Shown here: piece by piece, positions 1 through 5,779 of the stretch
Layout: each line of letters opens with the position of its first letter
How positions within the stretch are numbered: the first letter of the stretch is position 1
Origin: Acetobacteraceae bacterium
GTDB lineage: Bacteria > Pseudomonadota > Alphaproteobacteria > Acetobacterales > Acetobacteraceae
Assembly: GCA_025356735.1 (NCBI GenBank)
Contig: JANXRT010000019.1
Location: forward strand, 1 to 7,256
Direction: 5' to 3'
Length of the DNA: 7,256 nt
Position numbers and translations under genes: made by a program
The notes under the pieces: generated by a model
The model's database searches: none
Seen by the model: only the letters and a program-made list of their open reading frames with translations
Told to the model about the DNA's origin: nothing

Positions 1-666
1 CAACGAGAAATCAATGGATTTCACCGCCGCGGCCGCCGCCTCGTTCACCGCCGGCGGCTGGTCGGTGAGCGTGGACAGCAACGCCCGCGCGTCGATGTCG
101 CCACGATCGCGCAAGGTCGCGACCGCCGCCAGCCGGTCGGATTCGGATGCATGCCCCTCGGCCAGCAAGGCGGACGCGCGCGCCTGCTCCATGGTCCGCT
201 TGACGTTGGCATCGCCCTCCTTCGCAATTGCCCGGGTGAGTGCCGGCAGCCCGGCCGGATCGCGGGAGCGGAACACCGCGTCGGCCGCCATGGCGCGGGT
301 CGGCGCATCGGGGGCGAACAGCCGCAGCGCGCCAAGCGCCGCATCGACCGCGCGGCGCACCGCGTTGTTGACCCGCACGGGGCGCACCGACCCGGGTTCC
401 GCCGGCTGGCTGGTTCGCGCATCGATGTAGCGCCCGTCGGCGTCCTTGATGAACAGCGCCCGGTCGGCGCGGGCATATAGTTTTCCGTTCTGCATCGCGC
501 CAAGGATGGCGGCGGTGCGTGGATCGCCGGACAAGGTCAGCGTGTCCACGCCGGCGCGGACCTCGTCGATGTTGGCGCCGGCCAGTGCGGACAGCGCGTC
601 GTCCACGCCGGCCTGCGCCGTCAGAGGCATCAGCAACAGCCAAACGATTAACAAGGCACGGCGCAT
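1..666 (-). CDS. urtB: Urea ABC transporter permease UrtB, N-terminal part (runs off the left edge)
   Basis: The minus-strand frame starting at ATG 666 stays open to the window edge, giving 222 codons. It begins MRRALLIVWLLLMPLTAQAG, a Sec-type signal peptide with probable cleavage after AQA (about residue 19). An Ala-rich, probably helical, extracytoplasmic region follows, containing LTLSGDPRTAAILGAM, an LYARADRALFIKDADGRYID segment and VNNAVRRAVDAALGALRLF. Proteobacterial UrtB proteins carry such a region of about 200 residues before the LivH-like membrane permease domain, which would start just beyond this edge. UrtB with UrtC forms the inner-membrane channel for urea, energised by UrtD and UrtE. 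The start is supported by GGAG (675-678) eight bases before the ATG. The gene lies downstream of urtA on the same strand, the canonical urtABCDE order. The name rests on this order plus the N-terminal pattern; the permease domain itself is not visible. Confidence 0.88.
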   Translation of the reverse strand, partial: MRRALLIVWLLLMPLTAQAGVDDALSALAGANIDEVRAGVDTLTLSGDPRTAAILGAMQNGKLYARADRALFIKDADGRYIDARTSQPAEPGSVRPVRVNNAVRRAVDAALGALRLFAPDAPTRAMAADAVFRSRDPAGLPALTRAIAKEGDANVKRTMEQARASALLAEGHASESDRLAAVATLRDRGDIDARALLSTLTDQPPAVNEAAAAAVKSIDFSL

Positions 667-672
667 GAATGT

Positions 673-717
673 GGCTCCGGTATGGATAAGCGCCGCAGGC
701 AGAAAAAAGCCGGAGCC
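673..717 (-). promoter_or_regulatory. Hairpin that would sequester the urtB ribosome binding site
   Basis: In the minus-strand transcript the eight bases GGCUCCGG (717-710) are perfectly complementary to CCGGAGCC (680-673), with a 29-nt loop between them. The 3' arm contains the GGAG Shine-Dalgarno of urtB, eight bases from its ATG. If it folds, urtB translation would be lowered relative to urtA. The complementarity is directly visible; a regulatory role is inference. Confidence 0.4.
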
Positions 718-725
718 AGCCCCGA
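703..725 (-). terminator. Possible weak intrinsic terminator/attenuator between urtA and urtB
   Basis: Read on the minus strand, CGGGGCUGGCUCCG (724-711) can form a 5-bp stem (one G-U pair) with loop CUGG. Two bases later comes a run of six U (708-703). The stem is short, so termination would be partial at best. Partial termination after urtA would suit a transporter whose binding protein is needed in excess over the permease. The 3' arm of this stem is also part of the 5' arm of the urtB RBS hairpin, so the two structures exclude each other. Confidence 0.35.
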
Positions 726-731
726 ACCTCG

Positions 732-814
732 CCGGGGGTAGCGCCCCCGGACCCGCATCCCTTAAAGGATGCGCTCCAGGACGCTTTCCTGGCGGGGTTT
801 GGGGCAGAGCCCCA
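732..814. repeat. Composite hairpin repeat downstream of urtA (copy A)
   Basis: Four perfect stem-loops lie in tandem: CCGGGGG/CCCCCGG (732-738 with 744-750), GCATCC/GGATGC (755-760 with 767-772), CCAGGA/TCCTGG (776-781 with 787-792) and TGGGGC/GCCCCA (800-805 with 809-814, loop AGA). The last stem plus the adjoining GGCGGGG block recurs at 4191-4213. The array begins 9 nt after the urtA stop codon. The pattern resembles dispersed REP-like intergenic elements that I associate with Acetobacteraceae genomes. It may act as an mRNA 3'-end stabiliser or terminator for urtA. That role is inferred. Confidence 0.7.
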
Positions 815-823
815 TGCTTACCC

Positions 824-2149
824 TTACTTAGCGCTGCCGCCGCACTTGCCGGACTTCACGTTGAAGTTGCCGCAGGACATTGGCGAGCGCCAGTCGGCGA
901 TCAGATCGCGAGAACCTTCGAGGTAGGGCGACCACTCCTGCGCCACGATCAGGCCTGGGGTTTGCGACACGATGTTGAACTGCCCGTTATCCTGGATTTC
1001 ACCGATCAGCACCGGCTTTGTGATGTGGTGGTTGGCCATCATCGCCGAGTAGCCGCCGGACAGGTTGGGCACCGAAATGCCGATCATGGCATCAATTACC
1101 TTGGCCGGATCGACGGTGCCGGCTTTCTCGACCGCCTTGACCCACATCGCGAAGCCGATCACGTGGGCTTCCATCGGGTCGTTGAAGGTGCGTTTCGGGT
1201 TTTTTGTGAAGGCCTGCCACTTGGTGATCGCCGCCTTGTTTTCGGGCGTGTCGACGCTCATGAAGTAGTTCCAGGCGGCGAGGTGGCCGAGCAGCGGCTT
1301 GGTGTCGATGCCGGCCAGTTCCTCCTCGCCGACCGAGAACGCGACGACGGGGATGTCGGTCGCCTTGATGCCCTGGTTGCCGAGCTCCTTGTAGAACGGC
1401 ACGTTGGCGTCGCCGTTGATGGTCGAGACGACGGCGGTCTTCTTGCCGGCGCTGCCGAACTTCTTGATCGAGGCGACGATGTTCTGCCAATCCGAATGGC
1501 CGAACGGCGTGTAGTTGATCAGGATGTCCTCCTCCTTGACGCCTTTGGACTTGAGGTAGGCTTCGAGGATCTTGTTGGTGGTGCGCGGATAAACGTAGTC
1601 GGTCCCCGCCAGCACCCAGCGCTGCACTTTTTCCTGCGCGGCCAGGTAGTCCACCGCCGGGATGGCCTGCTGGTTTGGCGCGGCGCCGGTGTAGAAGACG
1701 TTCTTCTGGCTTTCCTCGCCCTCGTATTGGACGGGGTAGAACAGGATGCTGTTGAGTTCCTCGAACACCGGCAGCACGGATTTGCGGGATACCGAGGTCC
1801 AGCAGCCGAATACCACCGAAACCTTCTGCACGCTGATCAGCTCGCGCGCTTTCTCAGCGAACAATGGCCAGTTGGAAGCGGGATCGACGACGACCGCTTC
1901 GAGCTTGCGGCCGAGCACGCCGCCCTTCTGGTTCTGCTCGTCGATCAGCATCAGCATGACGTCCTTCAGCGTGGTTTCGCTGATCGCCATTGTGCCGGAG
2001 AGCGAATGCAGGATGCCGACCTTGATCGGCCCGGCCGGTTGAGCCTGGGCCGGTGCGGCGGGCATGACCGTGATGGCGGCGGTGGCGAGTGCCGCGACAC
2101 CGAGCGACGCCAACCTTCGGCGTGAGAGCCACGTGGTAGGTTTGTTCAT
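824..2149 (-). CDS. urtA: Urea ABC transporter substrate-binding protein UrtA
   Basis: This 441-residue protein is the normal length for the urea-binding subunit and has the family's hallmark segments. Residues 1-36 are a signal peptide containing SRRRLASLG, a twin-arginine-like motif that makes Tat export possible, with likely cleavage at AQA-QPAG. The mature protein opens with IKVGILHSLSGTMAISET (42-59), followed by VLGRKLEAVVVDPASNWPLF, FGCWTSVSRKSVLPVFEELN (114-133) and NYFMSVDTPENKAAITKWQ. The C-terminus carries the conserved pair CGNFNVKSGKC (C426, C436), which could form a disulfide. The type I periplasmic-binding fold captures urea in the periplasm and passes it to UrtBC. The start is preceded by GGGGA about eight bases upstream (start context 2150-2160). 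The TAA stop (824-826) is followed in frame by a second TAA at 818-820. A sigma-54 promoter lies about 110 bp upstream. I am very sure of the family; urea rather than short amide specificity follows family assignment and the urtB neighbour. Confidence 0.96.
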   Translation of the reverse strand: MNKPTTWLSRRRLASLGVAALATAAITVMPAAPAQAQPAGPIKVGILHSLSGTMAISETTLKDVMLMLIDEQNQKGGVLGRKLEAVVVDPASNWPLFAEKARELISVQKVSVVFGCWTSVSRKSVLPVFEELNSILFYPVQYEGEESQKNVFYTGAAPNQQAIPAVDYLAAQEKVQRWVLAGTDYVYPRTTNKILEAYLKSKGVKEEDILINYTPFGHSDWQNIVASIKKFGSAGKKTAVVSTINGDANVPFYKELGNQGIKATDIPVVAFSVGEEELAGIDTKPLLGHLAAWNYFMSVDTPENKAAITKWQAFTKNPKRTFNDPMEAHVIGFAMWVKAVEKAGTVDPAKVIDAMIGISVPNLSGGYSAMMANHHITKPVLIGEIQDNGQFNIVSQTPGLIVAQEWSPYLEGSRDLIADWRSPMSCGNFNVKSGKCGGSAK

Positions 2150-2199
2150 GAAGACTTTCCCCGTTTGTCATGGACGCATCAAAGCGGGAATCCGAGGCA

Positions 2200-2253
2200 A
2201 GGCCGCGGCCTGAACGTTCGGATGACCCTGGCGAATTGCCTCGCCTGACGAGG
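2200..2253. promoter_or_regulatory. Palindromes in the urtA leader
   Basis: Three dyads lie between the predicted urtA transcription start and its ATG: the perfect 12-bp palindrome AGGCCGCGGCCT (2200-2211), the 8-bp palindrome GAACGTTC (2212-2219) directly beside it, and an inverted repeat CCTCG-N5-CGAGG (2239-2253). They may be operator sites or leader-RNA hairpins. No regulator family can be assigned from these sequences. Confidence 0.35.
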
Positions 2254-2258
2254 TTGTG

Positions 2259-2274
2259 AGCAAGCGCCATGCCA
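2259..2274 (-). promoter_or_regulatory. Sigma-54 (RpoN) promoter of the urt operon
   Basis: The minus strand reads TGGCATGGCGCTTGCT, against the sigma-54 consensus TGGCAC-N5-TTGCW. The invariant GG (-24) and GC (-12) are present at the exact required spacing, and the only departure is T for C at the sixth position. Transcription would start near 2248, leaving a leader of about 100 nt before urtA. Sigma-54 dependence fits known nitrogen control of urea uptake through NtrC in Proteobacteria. I looked for an NtrC-type GCAC...GTGC dyad upstream (2300-2460) and found none, so the activator is not identified. Confidence 0.65.
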
Positions 2275-2442
2275 TCGCCATCAACGCAACGATATCAAGC
2301 GGTTGGATATGGCCTCGAAACGTTGGCGATGGAGACGCCTAGATTTTGGGCAGCTGTCGCGCCGGTCTGAAGCAGGGCAGCCGGCCGGGTGGAAGTTCAA
2401 GCGTGGGGCTCTATGATCGCAGGAGACGCAACGGAGACCGCC
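2275..2442. other. Remainder of the urtA/hydrolase intergenic region
   Basis: This divergent gap completes the 293-bp stretch between urtA and the hydrolase. It should carry the upstream activator sites for the sigma-54 promoter and the plus-strand hydrolase promoter. I could not pick a -35/-10 pair with credible spacing on the plus strand (TAGATT at 2340-2345 is the nearest -10-like hexamer but lacks a partner). A 65-codon minus-strand reading frame here looks like chance. Confidence 0.4.
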
Positions 2443-3396
2443 ATGACCAGCAGCCTGCTCGACCCCAGCCTGTTTCACCCGGATGCCGTCTCCGGCGAGA
2501 CCCGGACCCTGAACGCCGCCATCGTGCAGGCGATGACGCCGATGCCGGAATGGTGGGATGTCGGGGCGGAAGCTACGCGTGAGGCACGGCGCCAGGGGCG
2601 CGGGCCGTTCCCGCCAACACCCAAGTCACCACGCGCCACCGAGCGAACCATCCAGGGCATCCCCGTGCGGGTGATCGCGCCGATCGGCACGCCGCGCGGC
2701 ATCTACCTTCATATTCATGGCGGCGGCTGGGTGCTGGGCGCGTGCGACCAGCAGGACCCGATGCTGGAGCAGATCGCCGACAGCGCCGGGCTGGTCTGCC
2801 TCAGCGTCGAATACCGCCTGGCGCCGGAACACCCCTACCCAGCCGGTCCGGACGATTGCGAGAGCGTTGCGGCCTGGCTCGTTGAGCACGCCAAGGCCGA
2901 ATACGGCACTGACCTGCTGACCATTGGCGGTGAATCGGCCGGCGGGCACCTGTCCGCCGTCACCCTGCTGCGAATGCGCGACCGGCATGGCTACTCCGGG
3001 TTTCGCGGCGCCAACCTGGTGTTCGGCGCGTTCGACATGGGCATGACGCCGAGCCAGCGCGGCTTCGGCAACGCCAAACGGCTGGTGCTGCGCACGATCG
3101 ACATCGAGAAGTTCGCCGACGCCTTCCTGCCGCCCGGGATCAACCGGCAGGATTCTGACGTGTCGCCGCTGTTCGCCGACCTGTCCGGATTATGTCCAGC
3201 ATTGTTCTCGATCGGAACGCTGGACGCGCTGGTTGACGACACGCTGTTCATGCACGGACGCTGGATCGCCGCTGGCAATCCCGCCGAGTTGGCGGTCTAT
3301 CCCGGTGGCGCGCACGGGTTTACCTCGTTTCCTGGTGCGCTGGCAGCGTCGGCGCGGGCGCGAGCGGCGGAGTTCCTGGGTGGATGCTGCGCCTGA
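2443..3396 (+). CDS. Alpha/beta hydrolase, hormone-sensitive lipase family (esterase-like)
   Basis: This 317-residue protein has the alpha/beta-hydrolase fold-3 layout. The oxyanion-hole motif HGGGW is at 92-96 and SVEYRLAPEHPYPAGPDDC is at 121-139. The nucleophile elbow GESAGG has Ser165, the acid is probably Asp261 in IGTLDALVDD, and the base is His291 in GGAHGF, so the full catalytic triad is present. The first 60 or so residues form the variable cap. Members hydrolyse short-chain carboxyl esters; the natural substrate cannot be told from sequence. No signal peptide is visible, so it is probably cytoplasmic. The frame is open from a GTG at 2389, but ATG 2443 is chosen because GGAG (2433-2436) lies six bases before it; ATG 2413 is a less likely alternative. 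It is a single plus-strand gene between two minus-strand units and ends 4 nt from the convergent methyltransferase stop. No pathway partner is visible nearby. Confidence 0.9.
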   Translation: MTSSLLDPSLFHPDAVSGETRTLNAAIVQAMTPMPEWWDVGAEATREARRQGRGPFPPTPKSPRATERTIQGIPVRVIAPIGTPRGIYLHIHGGGWVLGACDQQDPMLEQIADSAGLVCLSVEYRLAPEHPYPAGPDDCESVAAWLVEHAKAEYGTDLLTIGGESAGGHLSAVTLLRMRDRHGYSGFRGANLVFGAFDMGMTPSQRGFGNAKRLVLRTIDIEKFADAFLPPGINRQDSDVSPLFADLSGLCPALFSIGTLDALVDDTLFMHGRWIAAGNPAELAVYPGGAHGFTSFPGALAASARARAAEFLGGCCA

Positions 3397-3400
3397 CCGC

Positions 3401-4135
3401 TCAGGCCGGTTCCGGCACACGATCGAACAGGGCGCGCATCCGCGCCGCCTGGTTGGTCGCGCTGAACAGGTAGGTTGGCGTCCAAGCGTAGCGGCCGCGC
3501 ATTGCGTAGCCGATTTCGTGCAGCCACCGGGCGGTGGTGTCGAAGCGTTCGGCGCCGTCCGCTTCGACCATGATGTCGGGCAGCCAACGCCGGAGTGTGC
3601 CGGCGGCACCCTCCAGCACGCCCGCTTCGCCGCCCTCGACGTCGATTTTGATCAGGCCGACCGGGCGGTCTCCGGCGGTGCTGTCCAGGGTGACGATCCG
3701 GACCGCGCCGGCGCCGGCGCGAACCTGGACCGTGCCGAGGTTTGTCGGGTCGCCGATCATGGCACAACCCAACCCCGTGTGGGCGCCGAGCGCCACGCCG
3801 TGTACGCGAACCCGCCGCTCCAACCCGTTGGCGGTGATGTTGATCCGCAGCACCTCGAGGTTGGCGGCGAACGGCTCGATCGCCACAACCTCGGCGCCCA
3901 GCACTGCGGCGAAGAACACCGTGTGGTTGCCGATGTTGGCGCCGGCGTCGAGGATCACGGTGCCGGGGATGTGGATCTCGCGGCATTTCATCAGCACGTC
4001 CGGCTCATAGAAGCCGCGTGAGGCACGGATGACCGTTGCCAGATGGTCGGGCTCCGGATGCGTCCATAGCTCGATGCGCCGGCCCAGGCAGTCGAAGATG
4101 GTTTTCTGCATTCTTCGACGTTGCGCCGCAGGCAT
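3401..4135 (-). CDS. FkbM family SAM-dependent methyltransferase
   Basis: This 244-residue protein matches the compact FkbM methyltransferase pattern. The SAM-binding motif I is TVILDAGANIGNHTVFFA (59-76), motif II is VVAIEPFAANLEVL (83-96, acidic E87), and the FkbM signature LIKIDVEGGEAGVLEGA is at 161-177. FkbM proteins methylate oxygen atoms of secondary metabolites, polysaccharides or glycans; the substrate here is unknown and no glycan or polyketide genes are visible. No signal peptide or membrane segment is seen. The start is uncertain: neither ATG 4135 nor ATG 4111 (giving MQKTIFDCLG, closer to typical family starts) has a good Shine-Dalgarno. It lies 80 bp downstream of the ScfR-type regulator on the same strand, with a hairpin repeat between them, so it may receive read-through transcription or have its own weak promoter. 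Family assignment is firm; function is not. Confidence 0.88.
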   Translation of the reverse strand: MPAAQRRRMQKTIFDCLGRRIELWTHPEPDHLATVIRASRGFYEPDVLMKCREIHIPGTVILDAGANIGNHTVFFAAVLGAEVVAIEPFAANLEVLRINITANGLERRVRVHGVALGAHTGLGCAMIGDPTNLGTVQVRAGAGAVRIVTLDSTAGDRPVGLIKIDVEGGEAGVLEGAAGTLRRWLPDIMVEADGAERFDTTARWLHEIGYAMRGRYAWTPTYLFSATNQAARMRALFDRVPEPA

Positions 4136-4175
4136 TAAGAAAGGGTGGCGCGTCTTGTCTAAGTAGAGGGGTTAC

Positions 4176-4213
4176 AAGGGGCTAGCCCCTTGGCGGGTCT
4201 GGGCAGAGCCCAG
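4176..4213. repeat. Hairpin repeat downstream of the ScfR regulator (copy B)
   Basis: A perfect 16-bp palindrome AAGGGGCTAGCCCCTT (4176-4191) is followed by GGCGGGTCT and the hairpin CTGGGC-AGA-GCCCAG (4199-4213). The block from 4191 onward corresponds base for base, with small indels, to 790-814 of copy A, in the same orientation relative to the gene it follows. Here the hairpin ends two bases from the stop codon of the regulator. It may act as a 3'-end structure or terminator, although no U-tract follows either stem on the minus strand. Confidence 0.7.
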
Positions 4214-4215
4214 CC

Positions 4216-5610
4216 TTAGCTTCTCTTCTCAAACTGATAGGGGCTGGCGCTGGTCGTCATAGGATCCAGCGACAGCCGGTGCTCCAGCGGCGGGAACGCG
4301 CGTGAGCGGCAGTCCGGCCGGTCGCACAGCCGGCACGACAGGCCGATGCCGACGCGGGCGCGGTCGAGGTCCAGCCCGTCGGCATAGACCATGTCGGCGG
4401 CGTGGCTGACCGAGCAGCCCATTGCCACGACGTGCACGGGGGCTGGGTCGCCCCAACGCGCGGCGGGGCGGGAAACGGCGCGGGCGAAGCACAGAAAGGC
4501 GGCGCCGTCGGGCAGCTCGGCGACCTGGACCTGGACCGCGCCGGGGGTCGCGAAGGCCGCGTGCACCACCCATTTCGGGCACGATCCGCCATAGCGGGCG
4601 AACGGAAAGCCGGCGGCGGAGAAGCGTTTGGACACGTTGCCGGCCGGATCAACGACCAGGAAGAAGAAGGGCACGCCGCGCGCGTCGGGCCGCTGCATGC
4701 CGGAAAGCCGGTGGCAGGCCTGCTCGAACGAGACGCCGAAGCGGGCGGCCAGGGCTTCGAGGTCGTGGCGGAGTTCGGTCGCGGCGCGAAGGTAGGGCGC
4801 GTAGGGCATCAGCAGCGCGCCGGCGACGTAGTTGAGCAGGCCGACGCGGATGATGGATTCAGCCTCGGGCGTGGTCGGCTCGGCGGCGCGGACGACCTGC
4901 TCGACGGCGTCGCGGGCTTCCAGCAGGGCAAGCTGGAAGGCCATATGGAAGCCGCGGCTCTCGCGCGGGAGGGCCTCGGACAGGACCAGGCTGCGGGATG
5001 CCGGATCGTACTTTCGCAGCGTGGCGCCGAGCGGACCGACGGTGACGGTCAGGCCGTGATGGCGGCGCAGGCGCTCGGCGATGGCGTGGTTGGTCTCGGC
5101 GGGGGTTGCCGCAAGATCGAAAGCAATGGCTTCGGCGGCTTCCTCCAACCCGGAAAAGTAATTGCCATGGTCGGTGAACAGGTCGCGCGCCTCCTCGGTC
5201 GGCAGCAGGATGCGGCGGCCGGACGGCAGGGCGATGCCACCGGCATCTTCCCGCGCCACCCGCCAGGCGCGATACAGCGACAGCACGGCGCGCGCCGCGG
5301 TCGGCGACGATCCGGCAAGGGCGGCGATTTCGCTCTCCGGCACCGCTTCGGCGCCGAGCATGGGATCGGCGAAGGTTTCGCGCAGCCCGGCCTCGAGCTG
5401 GCGCTCGTCGGAGCCGGACAGAGTGGCGAGATCGATGCGCAGGGTTTCGGCCAGCTTGATCAGCAGGGAGGCGGTAACGGCGCGCTGGTCGTGCTCGATC
5501 AGGTTGAGGTAGCTGGCCGAAATTCCCAGCGTGGTGGCCAGTGCCTGCTGCGACAGATGCCGTTCGGAGCGCAGCCGGCGGACGGTGCGGCCGATCAGGG
5601 CGCGGGACAT
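4216..5610 (-). CDS. XRE/DUF2083 transcriptional regulator, short-chain fatty acyl-CoA regulator (ScfR) family
   Basis: This 464-residue protein has the three-part layout of RamB, PrpR and PccR regulators. An XRE helix-turn-helix occupies about residues 6-62 (QQALATTLGISASYLNLIE). A central IrrE/ImmA-like region (about 150-300) has degenerate FHMAFQLALLE where true peptidases have HEXXH, so it is not expected to be a protease. The C-terminal DUF2083 region contains GGSCPKW (C344), MGCSVSHA (C399) and CRLCDRPDC (C426, C429, C434). Mycobacterial PrpR binds an iron-sulfur cluster and acyl-CoA through this part, so similar sensing is likely here. Relatives control propionyl-CoA, methylcitrate or glyoxylate genes. 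This one is divergent from isocitrate lyase across 169 bp, making aceA its probable target, plus itself. AAAGG lies nine bases before the ATG and overlaps TTTAC repeats on the other strand. Family assignment is strong; activator versus repressor is unknown. Confidence 0.92.
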   Translation of the reverse strand: MSRALIGRTVRRLRSERHLSQQALATTLGISASYLNLIEHDQRAVTASLLIKLAETLRIDLATLSGSDERQLEAGLRETFADPMLGAEAVPESEIAALAGSSPTAARAVLSLYRAWRVAREDAGGIALPSGRRILLPTEEARDLFTDHGNYFSGLEEAAEAIAFDLAATPAETNHAIAERLRRHHGLTVTVGPLGATLRKYDPASRSLVLSEALPRESRGFHMAFQLALLEARDAVEQVVRAAEPTTPEAESIIRVGLLNYVAGALLMPYAPYLRAATELRHDLEALAARFGVSFEQACHRLSGMQRPDARGVPFFFLVVDPAGNVSKRFSAAGFPFARYGGSCPKWVVHAAFATPGAVQVQVAELPDGAAFLCFARAVSRPAARWGDPAPVHVVAMGCSVSHAADMVYADGLDLDRARVGIGLSCRLCDRPDCRSRAFPPLEHRLSLDPMTTSASPYQFEKRS

Positions 5611-5612
5611 TC

Positions 5613-5645
5613 TTTACAACCTTTACGGATTTACAAGTTTGTCGG
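5613..5645. promoter_or_regulatory. TTTAC direct repeats at the regulator start, candidate operator
   Basis: TTTACAAC (5613), TTTACGGA (5622) and TTTACAAG (5630) occur at 8-9 bp intervals, followed by TTTGTCGG (5638). The last two overlap an inverted pair ACAA-GT-TTGT. The block abuts the regulator's ATG and covers its ribosome binding site, a position suited to autorepression. The half-site TTTACAA is one base from the TTTGCAA core reported for RamB/PccR-type regulators. That resemblance is suggestive only. Confidence 0.45.
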
Positions 5646-5693
5646 TGAATTCAACAACCACATTGCCACATATCGACGCAGATATCCCGTGTC

Positions 5694-5721
5694 TTTCGCA
5701 CCTGCAATGTCAATTATTGAC
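5694..5721. promoter_or_regulatory. Dyads upstream of aceA, candidate operator and promoter region
   Basis: Two elements sit side by side. TTTCGCACCTGCAA (5694-5707) is an imperfect dyad (TTCGCA-CC-TGC-AA) whose reverse complement resembles TTTGCAAA-like ScfR half-sites. GTCAATTATTGAC (5709-5721) is a perfect dyad around a central T. The second also embeds a -35-like TTGACT on the plus strand (5717-5722) and a consensus TTGACA on the minus strand (5713-5708). Neither has a convincing -10 at 17 bp, so promoter positions are not assigned. Confidence 0.4.
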
Positions 5722-5779
5722 TTAAGGAAAAGCTGCCACGAGCGGCCTGACCTGCCGCCTTCATCCTCAGGAGACTACC

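Noticed and set aside
446..2125. 559-codon plus-strand frame antisense to urtA
   Set aside because: It overlaps all of the urtA coding region and the hairpin array, and its product has no family resemblance. It is a GC-bias shadow.
2303..2345. Possible sigma-70 promoter for the hydrolase (TTGGAT or TTGGCG with TAGATT)
   Set aside because: Spacings of 31 and 11 bp between hexamers are incompatible with a sigma-70 promoter.
2300..2460. NtrC enhancer sites upstream of the sigma-54 promoter
   Set aside because: No GCAC...GTGC dyad of suitable spacing was found on reading this interval.
2281..2478. 65-codon minus-strand frame in the urtA/hydrolase gap
   Set aside because: It overlaps the hydrolase start on the opposite strand, has no RBS, and its composition is typical of a chance frame.
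4176..4213. Interpretation of copy B as an ordinary intrinsic terminator
   Set aside because: The stems are strong, but no U-run follows them on either strand, and a similar block recurs after urtA. It was therefore recorded as a repeat.
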